The notes under the pieces: model-generated
Database searches by the model: none
The model's input: the letters and a program-made list of their open reading frames with translations, nothing else
Told to the model about the DNA's origin: nothing
Part shown: positions 1 through 5,731 of the stretch, piece by piece
Position numbering within the stretch: the stretch's first letter is position 1
How the letters are laid out: each line of letters opens with the position of its first letter
Made by a program: the position numbers and the translations under genes
Source of the DNA: Flavipsychrobacter stenotrophus
GTDB lineage: Bacteria > Bacteroidota > Bacteroidia > Chitinophagales > Chitinophagaceae
Reading direction: 5' to 3'
NCBI GenBank assembly: GCA_947372365.1
Contig: CANBTK010000160.1
Coordinates: 1 to 5,800, forward strand
DNA length: 5,800 nucleotides

Positions 1-127
1 TGGCGGTGCCTTCGCTGTTGTACCAGGTGTGTACAATAGGGTCTGCTGCCTGAGCCAGTGCACGGGTGCAGCCAAATGATGCAAACACAGCAATAAACAA
101 CAATCGGAATAGGTATTTCCCTATCAT
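1..127 (-). CDS. Probable DUF2147 secreted protein, N-terminal part only
   Basis: This gene starts at 127 and runs off the left edge, leaving 42 codons. Residues 1-25 form a signal peptide: basic residues at the start, a hydrophobic core (LLFIAVFASFG), and a likely signal peptidase I site after ALA or AQA. The mature protein begins with ADPIVHTWYNSEGTA, which resembles the opening of DUF2147 proteins, small exported proteins of unknown function whose first strand usually reads D-x-I-x-G-x-W followed by an acidic or polar turn. Cys20 (SFGC) could be read as a lipobox, but the downstream AxA sites fit better. The start was chosen because the nearby upstream ATG (near 145) is out of frame and stops after three codons. 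It lies 40 bp after the DUF2807 gene on the same strand, so the two may be cotranscribed. The family call rests on about 15 mature residues, so it is moderate; export is more certain. Confidence 0.6.
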   Translation of the reverse strand, partial: MIGKYLFRLLFIAVFASFGCTRALAQAADPIVHTWYNSEGTA

Positions 128-167
128 GCTAAATCTAGTTTACCATAAAAATAGGGATTTTATTCAT

Positions 168-905
168 TTAGTTAGCATCGGTAATCGTACCAGCGCCCGA
201 AATATCTTTAGTGATAACCGGGTGCCCTTTGTACGCTACTTTGCCTGCGCCGCTTATCTCAACTGTAAGCTTGTCATTAGCAGTTACTTCTGCCTTTGCA
301 GCACCAGATATCGACGTTGTTGATTCGGAAGTTTTGAATGGGAATGCCTTTACTTTGCCAGCACCGCTTATTTCATATTCCGCCGTTTGTGCGCTGCCGC
401 CATTTATGATAATATCAGCCGCCCCCGATAAATCGGCTTTGAAGCTGGTAACATTCATGCTGTCCATCGTCACTTTTACAGCACCTGAAATATCCAGCCC
501 AAATTCCTTGCCTGTAAGGTTCCCATGAATGTTGGCTTCAGTGGCGCCATTTAGTTCCAACTGATCGAGCGAACCAACAGTAATTTTGAGCTCTATTTCC
601 CTTTTTGGCCCGAATGTCCAGTGCGGCTTCAAATTGTCATAGACGGTCAGTTTGTTATTTTCCACCTTCGTCAGGATATGCTCCTGGTGGTTACCATAGG
701 CTAATATTTCAATACTGGGCTGCGCGCCTGGTTGCACGTTTATAGTTGCCACAGAGTTAATGGAAATTTCAACTGAACTGAATGGGGCGAGGTTGGTGGT
801 TTTGGTTATTTTGGCGCCTTCCCCATGGAAGACATGGTTTACGCACGATGGCAGGGAAATGGCAATAACTGCAACAATAGCCAGGAGTAAGATGCTCTTT
901 TTCAT
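168..905 (-). CDS. DUF2807 (head GIN domain) lipoprotein with SGA repeats
   Basis: A 245-residue exported protein. Residues 1-21 form a lipoprotein signal peptide ending in the lipobox SLPSC, with Cys21 the likely lipidated residue. The rest matches the DUF2807 / putative auto-transporter adhesin head GIN family: an opening G-x-G strand, then NLAPFSSVEISI (residues 38-49) and a long array of short beta strands. Seven repeats of the form hydrophobic-x-[LI]-[NS]-G-A occur at residues 116, 137, 157, 177, 197, 215 and 233, a spacing of 18-21 residues, which suggests the rungs of a beta-solenoid. Members are common and often multicopy in Bacteroidota; their function is unknown, and the adhesin label is only a family name. 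The protein probably sits at the cell envelope, anchored by lipid. The gene has its own 161-bp upstream region, including a perfect inverted repeat next to the start. Nothing ties it to the oxidase genes apart from strand. Confidence 0.9.
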   Translation of the reverse strand: MKKSILLLAIVAVIAISLPSCVNHVFHGEGAKITKTTNLAPFSSVEISINSVATINVQPGAQPSIEILAYGNHQEHILTKVENNKLTVYDNLKPHWTFGPKREIELKITVGSLDQLELNGATEANIHGNLTGKEFGLDISGAVKVTMDSMNVTSFKADLSGAADIIINGGSAQTAEYEISGAGKVKAFPFKTSESTTSISGAAKAEVTANDKLTVEISGAGKVAYKGHPVITKDISGAGTITDAN

Positions 906-908
906 ACC

Positions 909-931
909 AGTAATTTTGTTGTAAAATTACT
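909..931 (-). repeat. Perfect 9-bp inverted repeat next to the DUF2807 start codon
   Basis: AGTAATTTT (909-917) and AAAATTACT (923-931) are exact reverse complements separated by 5 bases. The inner edge is 3 bases upstream of the ATG at 905. As RNA this is an A/U-rich hairpin covering the region where a ribosome would land; as DNA it has the shape of an operator. A weak -7-like sequence, TAATTTTA (922-929), overlaps it, so the repeat could also cover the promoter. It has no T-run placed to act as a terminator and lies too far from the gene upstream. The symmetry is directly visible; any role is inferred. Confidence 0.6.
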
Positions 932-990
932 CCACAACCCGCAACAGTGCATGTACACCCACCGATTACTTACGGGTATCTACCGAATTG

Positions 991-1006
991 TTTACCGGCG
1001 GGTAAA
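991..1006. repeat. Short 6-bp inverted repeat in the 906-1066 intergenic region
   Basis: TTTACC (991-996) and GGTAAA (1001-1006) are reverse complements with a 4-base GC-rich spacer. On the minus strand no T-run follows, so it is not a convincing terminator for the 73-aa gene ending at 1067. It could be a protein-binding site or chance. The rest of this 161-bp region shows no exact TAnnTTTG promoter box and no further open reading frame that I can support. Confidence 0.3.
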
Positions 1007-1066
1007 GGGGGCTCCCAAAACGGCGCTTGCGTGAGAAGGTAAAATTCTTTGTAACAGCTGTAATAA

Positions 1067-1288
1067 TTACCCCCTAATTGCGCCCCTATTGCTGCGCCAC
1101 CAAAGTACAGCCAGCGTGCCCATAATACCCAACGGCAGGAAGGCCAGGTAAATGATGCCGCCGTTCAGGCCTTTGGCGCTTTTACTGTCAAGCCCCTGGG
1201 CTGTTTGTGTACATACCGAGCAGCCTTGTGCCCTAGAAAGCTGTGGTAGGGCGAATATCAATAATGCAACCAGCAGAAACTTTTTCAT
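1067..1288 (-). CDS. Small exported CxxC membrane protein of the oxidase neighbourhood
   Basis: A 73-residue protein with a clear signal peptide (residues 1-20, MKKFLLVALLIFALPQ then a likely cut after SRA). Immediately after the predicted cut comes GCSVC, with Cys23 and Cys26 as a CxxC pair at mature positions 3 and 6. A polar stretch (TQTAQGLDSKSAKGLNGG) follows, then one membrane span (about 45-63) and a short basic cytoplasmic tail (WWRSNRGAIRG). The CxxC pair would face the periplasm, where it could bind copper or take part in thiol exchange. From memory, similar short proteins with C-x-x-C followed by A-x-G-L-N-x-G-I-x-Y-L occur near SCO and oxidase genes in Bacteroidota, without an assigned function. 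Here it follows the SCO and DUF420 genes on the same strand, 150 bp away, apparently with its own promoter. A role in oxidase assembly is inferred from context only. Confidence 0.82.
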   Translation of the reverse strand: MKKFLLVALLIFALPQLSRAQGCSVCTQTAQGLDSKSAKGLNGGIIYLAFLPLGIMGTLAVLWWRSNRGAIRG

Positions 1289-1305
1289 TGTACTGAATTA
1301 TGATG

Positions 1306-1313
1306 CAAAGTTA
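1306..1313 (-). promoter_or_regulatory. Bacteroidota -7 box upstream of the 73-aa CxxC gene
   Basis: The minus strand reads TAACTTTG here, an exact match to the Bacteroidota -7 consensus TAnnTTTG. It ends 17 bases before the ATG at 1288, giving a predicted leader of about 12 bases. No TTG is present at the usual -33 distance; the nearest candidate is a TTA about 21 bases upstream. The match sits in a 150-bp intergenic gap, which supports it, but an eight-base motif with two free positions occurs by chance fairly often. Confidence 0.5.
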
Positions 1314-1385
1314 AACCAATCTGAACTATCATTTTAAGCTGGTTCATGTGATTTTGGTGATTGTGTTGTGTGTGCCGCACTGAAA

Positions 1386-1402
1386 ACTGAATGATAATCA
1401 GT
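1386..1402 (-). terminator. Weak terminator-like hairpin after the DUF420 gene
   Basis: On the minus strand ACTGA and TCAGT form a 5-bp stem with a 7-base loop, followed by TTTT. It lies 37 bases after the DUF420 stop codon. A T7 tract is also present at about 1409-1415, closer to the stop, but without a good stem in front of it. The stem is short and AT-rich, so termination would be partial at best. Together with the -7 box at 1306-1313 it hints that the oxidase transcript may end or weaken here. Confidence 0.22.
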
Positions 1403-1438
1403 CCAATCAAAAAAATCACCTTAAAGGGTTTCCGACAA

Positions 1439-1993
1439 CTAAATATGTGGCACGTAGTAAGGCGAAATAAAATAATAAACCAGCACACCTGTGATGCTTA
1501 CATAAAGCCACAAAGGCCAGGTAATGCGCGATAGTTTTTTATGCCTTTCATAGTCGCCGCTGAGGGCCCTGTATGCCGTGAACAGTGCGAAGGGCAGTAT
1601 GATAGTAGCCAATGGTATGTGGGTGATGAGGATGAACAGGTAAAGCTTATATCTGCCATCATGCGCCCCGCCATAAATGGTTTCGCCCGCCAGCAAGTGG
1701 TGGCCCACATAAGAAAGCAGGAACAATGATGAGAGCAGGATGGCCAACAGCATAATGTTCTTATGTAGCTTGAAATTCTTGCTTTTTGCTGCCAGCAGTC
1801 CTGCTACAAGCAAAACGGTTACAGTAGAATTGATTATGGCGTTAATAAGTGCGAACAGGTGAATATTAAACCCTAAATCCAGGTTGAGCTTGTACTTAGA
1901 TGTGATGGCTACAAGGGCAAATACCGCTATGGAGGCTGCCCAGATAATAATGTTGGCTTGTTTGTCGTTCCTTTTTAATGTTGGTGTTAACAT
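1439..1993 (-). CDS. DUF420 membrane protein, likely oxidase maturation factor
   Basis: A 184-residue integral membrane protein with about five spans (roughly 14-30, 43-67, 79-100, 118-142, 160-180). The pattern fits the DUF420 family (Pfam PF04238): a histidine in NIHLFALINA (His45), a histidine before span three (LHKNIML, His77), the pair His98-His99 at its end (YVGHH), and His125 in ITHIPLA. Several histidines near membrane faces would suit heme or metal binding, but that is inferred. As I recall, the family includes CtaM-type proteins of Firmicutes that are needed for heme-copper oxidase activity, so a maturation role here is reasonable. The gene follows SCO by 41 bp, and that gap holds 6-bp arms TATAGT/ACTATA at 2009-2034. 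It is probably the last gene of the main oxidase operon. The start at 1993 leaves a short polar N-terminus before the first span. Confidence 0.85.
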   Translation of the reverse strand: MLTPTLKRNDKQANIIIWAASIAVFALVAITSKYKLNLDLGFNIHLFALINAIINSTVTVLLVAGLLAAKSKNFKLHKNIMLLAILLSSLFLLSYVGHHLLAGETIYGGAHDGRYKLYLFILITHIPLATIILPFALFTAYRALSGDYERHKKLSRITWPLWLYVSITGVLVYYFISPYYVPHI

Positions 1994-2034
1994 TTTTGCA
2001 ATGAATTTTATAGTAACCGGTAATGTGAACTATA

Positions 2035-2817
2035 TTAACGTAAGCTTGTAATCTTATTGATAAACCTCTTCATGCCTGCTTTAAAACTTTTGGGCCTTGC
2101 CCTTTCGGCCTTGTTTTTTTCCAGCGTAAGCAACACAATATCGTTCGCACATTTGTTGGCCGATGTGTCAATGAGCCCATTGTAATAGCCCCTGATGTAG
2201 TGGGCGCTATCCAGCAAAACAATCTTTTCGGTATGAATAAAGTCATCGGTACCGCCATCGCCAGGCCCTGTTGACAGCCCCAGTTCATTGCGTGCAAAGG
2301 CATAAATAGCTTTCTTATCGCCGGTAAGGAACCACCAATGGTCGTGGTTAGCGCCATACTTGTCTGCATATGCGCGCATGCGGGGCACAGAGTCCCGTTC
2401 TGGCATTACGGTTATAGAAATGAACTGCACATCGTTTTCCAGCGATGTTTCTTTTTTAGGGCTCTTTTTAAAGCTGTTTTGCAGGTACTTCATGTTGGTT
2501 GATAGCTTCGGGCAAACGCTAGGACAGTCTATGAAAAAGAAATCAATTACCACCATTTTGCCTGCAAGGCTATTTTTCAACGATACCTGTTGCCCCATCT
2601 GGTTAGTAAGTACCAGGTCGCCAACTTTGTGGTAAATAGTGTCCAGCTTTAGCTGGCCATTTTTAGTGGCACTATCCACTTTTTCAATGATATAATGCCC
2701 GGGTAGTTTTATTTTGCCTTTAGACATAATATCAACCACCAGGTAAAAAGAAAGCGGTAGCAATACTGCCACCGCTATTCCCATGAAAAACTTTTTATTT
2801 GAATTCTTTTTAGTCAT
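2035..2817 (-). CDS. sco: SCO1/SenC family copper chaperone
   Basis: A 260-residue membrane-anchored thioredoxin-fold protein of the SCO1/SenC/PrrC family. An uncleaved N-terminal anchor spans about residues 11-31 and places the domain in the periplasm. The copper site is complete: the CxxxCP motif in DCPSVCPK gives Cys98 and Cys102, and the third ligand is His195 in DDFIHTEK. Family members deliver copper to the CuA centre of oxidase subunit II and/or act as thiol reductases for it. Residues 126-137 (NDVQFISITVMP) and 139-153 (the ERDSVP region onward) match the usual strand and helix after the motif. Length is slightly above the usual 200-230, mainly from a basic C-terminal tail (KNKAERARPKSFKAG). 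The ATG overlaps the stop of the subunit IV gene by one base (TGATG), which favours translational coupling and fixes the start. Subunit II, the expected client, is outside the window. Confidence 0.93.
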   Translation of the reverse strand: MTKKNSNKKFFMGIAVAVLLPLSFYLVVDIMSKGKIKLPGHYIIEKVDSATKNGQLKLDTIYHKVGDLVLTNQMGQQVSLKNSLAGKMVVIDFFFIDCPSVCPKLSTNMKYLQNSFKKSPKKETSLENDVQFISITVMPERDSVPRMRAYADKYGANHDHWWFLTGDKKAIYAFARNELGLSTGPGDGGTDDFIHTEKIVLLDSAHYIRGYYNGLIDTSANKCANDIVLLTLEKNKAERARPKSFKAGMKRFINKITSLR

Positions 2818-3260
2818 CAGTTGGCTACTTGTTGAGTAGTATGTGAGCGTGCAGGGGAGTGGTCGTTCATGTGAAGCCAGAACCCACCGTCAGCTAAGAA
2901 TGCGATAATGAACCAAACAAATAATACAAGCGGTACAAGCACTGTTATCATAAACCCTTTAAACTCATCGCCAAGGTGCATGAATACAGCTACGATATAG
3001 CCTGCTTTCAATATGGTTAAGCCTAAGAATACAAAGGCAATAAGCGCTTTTGATACGCTATGGCTCAGTTTCATACCAATGAAAACTTCCACAATTGTTA
3101 TGGCAAGGAGTATCCAGAATATTTTCCAGATTTTCTTTACTTGTGCCTTGCTTTCATCCGAATTAATGTCGGAGTGGTGAGCCAGTATGCCGGAATACAA
3201 TTTCGACTGGTCCCCTTCGTAATAAAACTGGTTGCTATCCTGATTGCTGTGTGAAGACAT
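2817..3260 (-). CDS. Cytochrome c oxidase subunit IV-type protein (CyoD/COX4 bacterial family)
   Basis: A 147-residue protein with three predicted membrane spans (about 45-62, 72-95 and 103-122). The segment LKAGYIVAVFMHL (84-96) is the hallmark of the bacterial oxidase subunit IV family (PF03626, related to CyoD), a small subunit thought to stabilise the complex rather than carry electrons. The N-terminus is long for the family: about 43 polar residues precede the first span, with a His-His pair at 28-29. The C-terminal tail is polar and carries His130, His134 and His140. The gene sits between subunit III (27 bp upstream) and SCO (one-base overlap downstream), the usual Bacteroidota arrangement. 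The start at 3260 follows an AT-rich gap with no Shine-Dalgarno sequence. Confidence 0.88.
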   Translation of the reverse strand: MSSHSNQDSNQFYYEGDQSKLYSGILAHHSDINSDESKAQVKKIWKIFWILLAITIVEVFIGMKLSHSVSKALIAFVFLGLTILKAGYIVAVFMHLGDEFKGFMITVLVPLVLFVWFIIAFLADGGFWLHMNDHSPARSHTTQQVAN

Positions 3261-3287
3261 TATTTAATGTTTTTAGTTGTGAGTAAA

Positions 3288-4049
3288 TTAGAGTAAGTAA
3301 AAGCAAGTGAAAACGAATACCCATACCAAATCCACAAAGTGCCAGTATAAGCCAATCTTTTCAACCATTTCATAGTGGCCGCGCTGCTCATAAGTACCGT
3401 TTACGGTCCTTACAAGTATCAATATGTTGAAGATAACACCACTGGTAACGTGGCCGCCGTGGAAGCCGGTAATGGTAAAGAAGTAATTGAAGAAGTTGTG
3501 TGTTGACTGCATTGCTACCAATGGGTCGGTTGCAAATACATTTTTAACTACTGAAGAAGTAGGGTCAAAGAAGCGCTGGAATTCAGCAACCGGAGTGTTA
3601 ACGTCTGTAAAACAACCCCAAAGGCCACCGCACTCGCTTGCTAAGTGCGTCCATTCCCAAGCCTGGCAGCCCAGGAAGGCAATACCGCCTACAATTGTCC
3701 ACAGTAACCATTTTGTAACACTCTTCTTATCGTTATAGTGGCCTGCATGCACTGCAAGTACCATTGTAACCGAACTCATAATGAGTATGAATGTCATTAA
3801 ACTCACGAATAACAATGGAAGATTGGCATGCTCGCCCGCAAAAGGGAAAGACTTGAACACGGTGTTGGCATCAGGCCACACTGAACTGAAGAAACGGGTA
3901 GTGCCGTAAGAAATAAGGAATGCACCGAAAGTAAGGGCATCTGATAACAGGAAGAACCAGATCATTATTTTCCCGTAACTCACGTTGTACGGCGAGCGTC
4001 CCCCTCCCCATAAATTTTCTTGTGCTGTAGTAGTTGTTGCGTGCGACAT
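3288..4049 (-). CDS. ctaE: Cytochrome c oxidase subunit III (253 aa, standard copy)
   Basis: Integral membrane subunit III of a heme-copper oxidase, 253 residues with about five spans (28-49, 77-100, 113-131, 186-213, 232-253), the short bacterial form lacking the first two spans of mitochondrial COX3. Family motifs are intact: WFFLLSDALTFGAFL with Asp37 at the place of the conserved acidic residue, QAWEWTHL with Glu132 and His135, TGFHGGHVTSG with His197 and His200, and GLYWHFVDLVWVFVF with His237 and Asp240. Subunit III does no redox chemistry; in well-studied oxidases it supports proton uptake and stability of subunit I. A loop of about 50 residues separates spans three and four and carries two cysteines (Cys140, Cys146). 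The gene lies 54 bp after the second subunit III gene and 27 bp before subunit IV. Confidence 0.93.
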   Translation of the reverse strand: MSHATTTTAQENLWGGGRSPYNVSYGKIMIWFFLLSDALTFGAFLISYGTTRFFSSVWPDANTVFKSFPFAGEHANLPLLFVSLMTFILIMSSVTMVLAVHAGHYNDKKSVTKWLLWTIVGGIAFLGCQAWEWTHLASECGGLWGCFTDVNTPVAEFQRFFDPTSSVVKNVFATDPLVAMQSTHNFFNYFFTITGFHGGHVTSGVIFNILILVRTVNGTYEQRGHYEMVEKIGLYWHFVDLVWVFVFTCFYLL

Positions 4050-4103
4050 AAACTTGTTTATAAATTACTAGTTGTGAATTTGGGTGCGAAATTGCAAACA
4101 ATT

Positions 4104-4724
4104 TTATTGATTTGCCAGAAAGAAAACAAATAAATATAACCACAATGCATCAACGAAGTGCCAATACCCTCCAACTATCTCCAATCCCGTGGCATTATAC
4201 GTCTTTACATTTGTCCTGAATGAGCGTAAAAAAACTACTATTAATGCCACAATGCCACCCAAAATGTGGGCCAGGTGCATGCCGGCTATTACAAAAAGGA
4301 ACGACTCGCTAGGGTTGCCATTTACTTTAACAGGGACAAATTCATTGAGCTTCTGGCCGTTAATACTCACTTGCTGCACCGTATGGTACAACTGGTAAAA
4401 CCCTAAATATTGCAATAACCCAAATGCCAGGCCGAGGATAATAGTTGTAAATATGAGCGCCCTGAACTTAGGTATTTGCCTGTTTTTGAATGCTTTAAGG
4501 CCTAAAACGAAAGTAAAGCTGCTGATAAGGATAACAATCGTTGACAAAGTAAAAACCTGCGGAAGTTTAAAATACCGCCAGTTGCCCTGCGCCTGCCTTA
4601 CCATATACCCGCTGGTTAAGCCAGCAAACATCATGCTGATGCTGCCCATAGCTACCCATAGGGCAAATTTGTGCGGGTGTATTTTTCTGCTTCCAGTACT
4701 TACGTTACTTATTATGTTTTCCAT
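4104..4724 (-). CDS. Short cytochrome c oxidase subunit III paralog (206 aa)
   Basis: A second subunit III-family protein, 206 residues with about five spans (19-42, 56-76, 87-113, 140-166, 184-204). It shares with its neighbour the signature GGYWHFVDALWLYLF (His189, Asp192) and GMHLAH (His150, His153), matching the GFHGGH motif there. Alignment by eye shows that the acidic residue of the first span is gone: Asp37 of the neighbour corresponds to Ile29. Glu132 and His135 correspond to Gly108 and Gln111 in LLQYLGFYQL. A soluble loop of about 25 residues lies between spans three and four. Two adjacent subunit III genes of unequal length are usual in Bacteroidota oxidase clusters; this copy may be a structural partner or a divergent subunit. 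It starts 28 bp after cyoE. I am sure of the superfamily, less of the exact role. Confidence 0.87.
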   Translation of the reverse strand: MENIISNVSTGSRKIHPHKFALWVAMGSISMMFAGLTSGYMVRQAQGNWRYFKLPQVFTLSTIVILISSFTFVLGLKAFKNRQIPKFRALIFTTIILGLAFGLLQYLGFYQLYHTVQQVSINGQKLNEFVPVKVNGNPSESFLFVIAGMHLAHILGGIVALIVVFLRSFRTNVKTYNATGLEIVGGYWHFVDALWLYLFVFFLANQ

Positions 4725-4752
4725 AGCTACTAATATTCAACTTATTTTGACA

Positions 4753-5697
4753 CTATAGCTTGTCGCAAATTAAAGCCAGCAATATTACCGGCAGGTATAT
4801 GAATGATGCAAACATTACCCTGCGTGCCGACTTATGGTCGTTTTGCCTGTAAAACATTACAGATGCAATGAAATACATAACGCCACACAACAAGCACAGC
4901 ATCATGCCAATATTGCCTGAAAGCTGTATCATGCGGGGTACGAGCGCCATAGGTATTAATACGAGGCTATATAGCATGCATTGCAGCCCGGTAAACCGGG
5001 TTTCTTTTTCGCGGGTGGGCAACATGCGTATGCCTGCATTATTATAATCGTCGAAGGCAACATAGGCTATAGCCCAGAAGTGCGGGAATTGCCAGAAGAA
5101 CTGAAGTGCAAACAGCACCCAGCCCCCAATGCCCAGCATGCCTGCCGAGCTGTTAATGCCTATTGTACCTGTAGCAGCAACCCAGCCTATTAGCGGGGGC
5201 AGCGCACCCGGTATGGCACCTATAAGCACAGCCACAGGGTGTACTTTTTTCATAGGCGTATAAACAAATGCGTATAAAAGCAGTGAAATTAAGCTGAGTA
5301 TGCCAGCCTGTATATTAAAGTAGTAACTGAGTAATGCTGCGCCCGCCAAACCCGTAACAGCAGCGAAAACCCATGCCTCGGTATGCTCCATCCTGCCGTC
5401 AGGCATAGGGCGGGTTTTAGTGCGCTTCATCAATTTATCGCTTTCGCGCTCCAGTATCTGGTTGATGGTGTTAGCGCCGCCGGTTACCAGCATGCCGCCT
5501 GCAAACAGGGTAATGATACGTTGCCACATGGCCAGGTCGCCCCAGAGAAAGCTGATTCCGGGAGCCATGAGGTAACCAATAACACTGCTGAAAACGACCA
5601 TGCCGCTAAGGTTGGGCTTTAACAGTTGGTTATAGTCCCTTACGCGGCCTATTACGGAAATTTGTGGTTTTATCTTAACAGACTCCTGTTGCAACAT
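4753..5697 (-). CDS. cyoE: Protoheme IX farnesyltransferase (heme O synthase)
   Basis: A polytopic UbiA-family prenyltransferase (CyoE/CtaB) that transfers a farnesyl group from farnesyl diphosphate to heme b, giving heme O, the direct product or the precursor of heme A for the oxidase. Length (314 aa) is normal. The first metal/diphosphate motif is GANTINQILERESDKLM (74-90) followed by RTKTRP (92-97): it keeps Asn79 and Asp87, but the usual first Asp is Glu83. The second region has YTPMKKVHPVAVLIGAIPGA (146-165), then FPHFWAIAY (204-212) and DDYNNAGIRMLP (216-227), typical of CyoE. About eight or nine membrane spans are predicted. It is the first gene of the visible operon, 28 bp ahead of the short subunit III gene. 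No heme A synthase (CtaA) gene is in the window, so heme O versus heme A use cannot be decided. The start at 5697 gives a typical 30-residue polar leader. Confidence 0.96.
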   Translation of the reverse strand: MLQQESVKIKPQISVIGRVRDYNQLLKPNLSGMVVFSSVIGYLMAPGISFLWGDLAMWQRIITLFAGGMLVTGGANTINQILERESDKLMKRTKTRPMPDGRMEHTEAWVFAAVTGLAGAALLSYYFNIQAGILSLISLLLYAFVYTPMKKVHPVAVLIGAIPGALPPLIGWVAATGTIGINSSAGMLGIGGWVLFALQFFWQFPHFWAIAYVAFDDYNNAGIRMLPTREKETRFTGLQCMLYSLVLIPMALVPRMIQLSGNIGMMLCLLCGVMYFIASVMFYRQNDHKSARRVMFASFIYLPVILLALICDKL

Positions 5698-5731
5698 TAA
5701 AATTTATAGATATAACTAAGAATTCAGGCAA

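Noticed and set aside
108..127. Possible lipobox (SFGC, Cys20) in the N-terminus of the DUF2147-like protein
   Set aside because: The residues after the Cys (TRALAQAAD) continue to a standard AxA signal peptidase I site, and the family is usually soluble and exported.
130..137. A -7-like sequence TAGATTTA just upstream of the DUF2147-like gene
   Set aside because: The last base does not match, there is no -33 element, and it lies only 2 bases from the start codon, which would leave no leader.
211..528. A plus-strand open frame of 105 codons with repeated A-P-L-I-S-like segments inside the DUF2807 gene
   Set aside because: It is the antisense reading of the SGA repeats; the minus-strand gene has a signal peptide, lipobox and family match, so the repeats carry over as a shadow.
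991..1020. Inverted repeat plus G-rich tract as a terminator for the CxxC gene
   Set aside because: The stem is only 6 bp, lies over 60 bases past the stop, and no T-run follows it on the minus strand.
1285..1488. A minus-strand open frame of 67 codons covering the gap between DUF420 and the CxxC gene
   Set aside because: It overlaps the end of DUF420 in another frame, has an unlikely composition rich in His, Gln and Ile, and spans the predicted promoter; no family resemblance.
2070..2369. A 99-codon minus-strand frame inside the SCO gene
   Set aside because: Out-of-frame shadow of a SCO protein with all copper ligands intact; Met- and Pro-rich translation with no recognisable domain.
3871..4143. 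A 90-codon minus-strand frame across the junction of the two subunit III genes, raising the idea of a fusion or frameshift
   Set aside because: Both subunit III genes are complete with their own starts, stops and C-terminal motifs; the frame runs through the gap by chance.
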